Part shown: positions 61,167-64,000 of the stretch, in pieces
How positions within the stretch are numbered: position 1 is the stretch's first letter
Layout of the letters: each line of letters opens with the position of its first letter
Assembly (NCBI RefSeq): GCF_002237645.1
Contig: NZ_MJUZ01000032.1
Span: 1 to 64,000 of the forward strand
Source: Desulfovibrio sp. MES5
GTDB taxonomy: Bacteria > Desulfobacterota > Desulfovibrionia > Desulfovibrionales > Desulfovibrionaceae
Direction: 5' to 3'
Length of the DNA stretch: 64,000 nt
The notes under the pieces: model-generated
Seen by the model: the letters and a program-made list of their open reading frames with translations, nothing else
What the model was told of the DNA's origin: nothing
Databases searched by the model: none
Program-made: the position numbers and the translations under genes

Positions 61167-61640
61167 TTAAAGCTGACAGGAGTCCAGCTCACATAGGTAG
61201 ATAAGGGCGTCTTCACCCGTGTCGGCATAGTAGTTGCGGCGTCGCCCCACTTTATGGAAGCCGCAGCCTTCGTACAAGGCAATGGCAGCCTTGTTCCCTG
61301 TCCGTACTTCAAGCAAGACTCTATGAATATCCATTTTACGCGCCAGACGCAAGACAGTGCGCAATATGCGTTTTCCGTGTCCAAGACGTCGTATCTTGGG
61401 CCGCACAGCCAGATTGAGTATTTCCAGCTCATCACCGGTATGATAAATGGAAATGTAGCCCGCGAGGCATTCGCCATTGAACAGACCAAAGGCCGCAAAG
61501 GCTTTTTGGGCAAAGGCGGCACGGCATTGCTCTTCAGACCAGGGCAACGTAAAACACTCGCGTTCGATAGCAGACATTTTTTCGGCATGGCATGCTTCAA
61601 GTTGCCGCATGCGCCATGCCTGCCCTGTGGACGTGCTCAT
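61167..61640 (-). CDS. rimI: Ribosomal protein N-acetyltransferase RimI
   Basis: 157 residues. GNAT fold: IERECFTLPWSEEQCRAAF, YHTGDELEILNLAVRPKIRRLGHGKRILRTVL with the acetyl-CoA loop, and LLEVRTGNKAAIALYEGCGFHKVGRRRNYY. Acetylates the N-terminus of ribosomal protein S18. AAGGA lies 9 nt before the start. Its start codon overlaps that of the divergent Nudix-like gene. Confidence 0.93.
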   Translation of the reverse strand: MSTSTGQAWRMRQLEACHAEKMSAIERECFTLPWSEEQCRAAFAQKAFAAFGLFNGECLAGYISIYHTGDELEILNLAVRPKIRRLGHGKRILRTVLRLARKMDIHRVLLEVRTGNKAAIALYEGCGFHKVGRRRNYYADTGEDALIYLCELDSCQL

Positions 61641-62154
61641 GAAAACGTTTCCTTATGAAGGCCTGAAAAATCCGGCACAAAGCCTTGAAGTGGTGGACCG
61701 CAACAATGCGCCCCTGTGCATTATGGCAAAAGAAGATGTTTTGCGCCAAGGTCTGCTGCACCGCGCCGTGGCGCTGCTCGTTCGCGACAGAAGCGGGCGC
61801 GCCCTGCTGACCCTGGGTGAACAGGGCTGGGGATTTTCGTCATACGGCCAGGTTGCAGCCGGGATGCCGTGCGAGAGCAGCGCCCAGGATATCCTGCTCC
61901 AGGAATGGAGCCAGGAGGGCGGCCGCCTTGCCTGCCTGGGCCTCATGCCGCCCTCGGCCAGCAATGGCCTGACCTTTCTTCACCTGTATACGGCCAGTCT
62001 GCCGCGTTCCATCATTAACGCCAAGGCCCTGGCGCGCGACAGGCACCTGCTGGTGGATCAGGATGAGCTGAAAGGACTGGGCGCTCACTTTGGCGATCTG
62101 CTCTCCCCTGTCATGTATGCCGCCCTTGAGGGCGGATACCTCTCGCATTTCTGA
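61639..62154 (+). CDS. Nudix-like protein with degenerate Nudix box
   Basis: 171 residues. The fold pattern fits Nudix hydrolases of the isopentenyl-diphosphate isomerase/YfcD kind (VVDRNNAPLCIMAKEDVLRQGLLHRAVALLVRDRSGRALL). The Nudix box region reads GQVAAGMPCESSAQDILLQEWSQEGG. The consensus RE-x-x-EE-x-G is changed to QEWSQEGG, keeping two glutamates but losing the arginine and one glutamate. Activity may be altered or lost. The ATG overlaps the rimI start codon on the other strand. In-frame GTG codons 6 and 12 nt upstream are other possible starts. Confidence 0.75.
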   Translation: MKTFPYEGLKNPAQSLEVVDRNNAPLCIMAKEDVLRQGLLHRAVALLVRDRSGRALLTLGEQGWGFSSYGQVAAGMPCESSAQDILLQEWSQEGGRLACLGLMPPSASNGLTFLHLYTASLPRSIINAKALARDRHLLVDQDELKGLGAHFGDLLSPVMYAALEGGYLSHF

Positions 62155-62189
62155 GCAACGCAATTTCTGTTGCTGAAACTGGTTTACGC

Positions 62190-62975
62190 TCAGGTCGTGG
62201 GGCTCAGCAAATCAACGGCCAGGGCGTGCAAACGCCCGTTGCTCGCAAGAAGGGGCTCGCCAAAACGCAAGGGCTCGCCGTTCAGGTTGCTGATGCGCCC
62301 CCCCGCCTCTTCCACAAGCAGTATGCCTGCAGCGAAGTCCCACGGTTTGAGCCCGGCTTCGTAAAAAATATCCAGCTTTCCGCTGGCGACATATGCCAGA
62401 TCAATGGAGGCCGCGCCAATGCGTCGCACGCCTTGCGCCATGGGCAGAACCAGGGCAAGCCGCTCCATTATTTCCGGCAGGCGGGTGGCAATGTCATAAG
62501 GGAAACCTGTGCCCACCAGGGCATCATTGAGACTGTCCACACCGCTCACGCTAATGGGCTTGTCATTGCAAAAGGCTCCGTGACCACGAGCCGACCAGTA
62601 GCAGCGCCGCAGCATGGGCACATTGACAATACCAAGCTCAACACGCCCCTTGTGCCACAGGGCCACTGATGTGCCCACCTGTGGGATGCGGTGCACAAAG
62701 TTGGTGGTGCCGTCCACGGGGTCGATGATCCAGCATAGTTCGTCAGGCGCCTGGTCATCGCTGCTGCTTTCCTCTGCGAGAAAACACGCGCCGGGCACGA
62801 GGTCCGCCAGCTTTTCCTTTAAAAATGCTTCTACAGCCAGATCGGTCTGGGTGACCAGATCAATGCTGCCCTTGTGGCGCACGTTGCTGGGCAATTCCCA
62901 GTGTTCGCGTATGATCTCACCGCTTTGCAGGACAATATCCACGCAGTTTTTGAGAATGGAACTGGCATCAATCAT
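62190..62975 (-). CDS. suhB: Inositol-1-monophosphatase family protein (SuhB-like)
   Basis: 261 residues. Metal-binding motifs: LAEESS, WIIDPVDGTTNFVHRIP and PWDFAAGILLVEEAGGRI, all intact. Hydrolyses inositol phosphates or related sugar phosphates; SuhB proteins also bind transcription complexes. Monocistronic, converging with the Nudix-like gene. Confidence 0.92.
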   Translation of the reverse strand: MIDASSILKNCVDIVLQSGEIIREHWELPSNVRHKGSIDLVTQTDLAVEAFLKEKLADLVPGACFLAEESSSDDQAPDELCWIIDPVDGTTNFVHRIPQVGTSVALWHKGRVELGIVNVPMLRRCYWSARGHGAFCNDKPISVSGVDSLNDALVGTGFPYDIATRLPEIMERLALVLPMAQGVRRIGAASIDLAYVASGKLDIFYEAGLKPWDFAAGILLVEEAGGRISNLNGEPLRFGEPLLASNGRLHALAVDLLSPTT

Positions 62976-63254
62976 GAAAAATCCTTTGTTTCAAGTCGAA
63001 GCGCGAAGGGACCCCGCTAAATTCGGCCAGGCAGTAGCCGGACAGACTCAAGCGATCAGATGCATCCCCTGGACTTCAATTTATCCAAACATGTCAGGTT
63101 GGCGACATTCAGAGCAATCACACGTTGCAGTTGACGCATGGCAGCACGAGAGGGTTCACCTGTGGGGCTGAGCGAGACGATGCAATTGCGCTGTGCAGTG
63201 TCGTAACAGGCGTGCTGTCAGCGTTGAGGATACATGTTCGCAAAGAGCATGGGG

Positions 63255-64000
63255 CTAGTTGATAAAGACGGAGCGGTATGTTTCACGGTTAAGCATGGCT
63301 TTGGCTGTGCCGCGCAACACTGTGGTAAGCGGATCTTTATCAACAAAAACCTTGAGGCGGGTTTCTCGGGCGATATACTCATCGAGCCCCTTGAGCAGTG
63401 AGCCTCCACCAGCCATGAGCATGCCATTGCGGTAGATGTCTGCGGCAAGTTCAGGCGGCGTTTTTTCCAGAGCGCGCAATACTACCTCAAGAATGGCCTG
63501 AACTGGCTCTCTCAAGGCTTCACGAATATGGGCTTCTGTTACCTTGACCACGCGGGGGCCGCCGCGAACCATATCCTTGCCCGAAACCTCAAGGATGGGA
63601 GCATTGGGTATGGGCATGGCCGAGCCAATAATCTTTTTTACGTTTTCAGCTGTATTGTCGCCTACTTCCATACGAAACGCGTCACGCATGAACCGCTGTA
63701 CGGCCAGATTCATGGCATCGCCCGCTATACGTACCGACTGGGTATTGGCAACGCCGGACAGAGTGATGACCGCCACCTCGCTGGTGCCGCCGCCAATGTC
63801 CAGAACAAGATTGCCCAAGGGCTCGTGGATGGGTAAATCAGCCCCTATGGCAGCAGCCATAGGCTCTTCGATCATTGAGACGTCTGCCGCTCCGGCCAGC
63901 ATGGCCGCGTCAATGACAGCCCTTTTTTCAACCTGGGTAATGCCGGTGGGGATGCAGATGGACATGGAAGGCCTGACCAGACGAAGCCCCGTGATGGCCT
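63255..64000 (-). CDS. mreB: Rod shape-determining protein MreB (5' end outside window)
   Basis: The C-terminal part is present and the frame stays open to 64000; the first 100 or so residues lie beyond the edge. CIPTGITQVEKRAVIDAAMLAGA, EEPMAAAIGADLPIHEPLGNLVLDIGGGTSEVAVI, GDAMNLAVQRFM and LMAGGGSLLKGLDEYIARET are classic MreB segments. An actin-like filament directing sidewall growth. mreCD would normally follow downstream, but the next gene here is suhB at 62975, so the mre genes may be split. Confidence 0.95.
   Translation of the reverse strand, partial: AITGLRLVRPSMSICIPTGITQVEKRAVIDAAMLAGAADVSMIEEPMAAAIGADLPIHEPLGNLVLDIGGGTSEVAVITLSGVANTQSVRIAGDAMNLAVQRFMRDAFRMEVGDNTAENVKKIIGSAMPIPNAPILEVSGKDMVRGGPRVVKVTEAHIREALREPVQAILEVVLRALEKTPPELAADIYRNGMLMAGGGSLLKGLDEYIARETRLKVFVDKDPLTTVLRGTAKAMLNRETYRSVFIN

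Noticed and set aside
62976-63254. Possible small gene between suhB and mreB.
   Set aside because: No frame with a ribosome site or protein-like composition; it looks like ordinary intergenic DNA.

Overview
The window looks like chromosomal DNA from a sulfate reducer of the Desulfovibrionaceae, probably close to Desulfovibrio desulfuricans. This is inferred from the tmRNA tag peptide ANNDYDYAYAA, a LapA-type VCBS adhesin with a Desulfovibrio-like N-terminal module, and the moderately GC-rich housekeeping genes. No search could be run, so all names rest on motifs and family recognition.

Layout. 1-5519: the right end of an insertion sequence, then a giant biofilm adhesin gene (minus strand) that the element has cut off inside a VCBS repeat. 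5520-8381: a long, mostly non-coding, AT-rich stretch with structured leaders, one small plus-strand ORF, strong hairpins and a cobalamin riboswitch with no recognisable target gene. 8382-9330: a marR-type regulator and a flavin/FMN-binding protein behind two matching palindromic operators. 9720-13566: a decayed genomic island at the 3' end of ssrA (tmRNA). It has three diverged copies of the ssrA 3' end (candidate att sites), a broken IS200/IS605 transposase, a short ORF with an in-frame amber codon, a possible antitoxin remnant, a shattered P4-type integrase carrying a GAA microsatellite, and one intact AT-rich operon (radical SAM enzyme plus four-helix membrane protein) that is the best candidate for an undescribed system.

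13566-64000 is dense housekeeping sequence. Minus-strand groups: rdgC-orf-oppB-oppC-recN; pgm; S1 protein-degP; efp-ftsK-lolA; a CDF transporter; trxA-trxB-bamD; tsaD; fbp; a lipoprotein; pgsA-orf-ftsB-TPR; pcm-mrp; folK and a small metal-site protein; Smr protein; rimI-tpiA-secG; suhB; mreB (cut by the window end). Plus-strand genes: an rRNA pseudouridine synthase with a DUF4019 protein, engB, an M23 peptidase, a 1444-residue acyl-CoA dehydratase activase-like protein, xerD with a DHH-CBS-poly(A) polymerase fusion, a HIT protein, a LapA-domain protein, mutS with a DUF1992 protein, and a Nudix-like protein.

The gene set covers genome maintenance (RecN, RdgC, MutS, XerD, FtsK), envelope building (BamD, LolA, DegP, SecG, MreB, FtsB, PgsA, M23), translation and RNA (EF-P, EngB, TsaD, S1, tmRNA, CCA/poly(A) polymerase) and central carbon metabolism (Pgm, Fbp, TpiA). 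Many calls have clear Shine-Dalgarno sites that move the start inside the longest open frame; those starts are used here.
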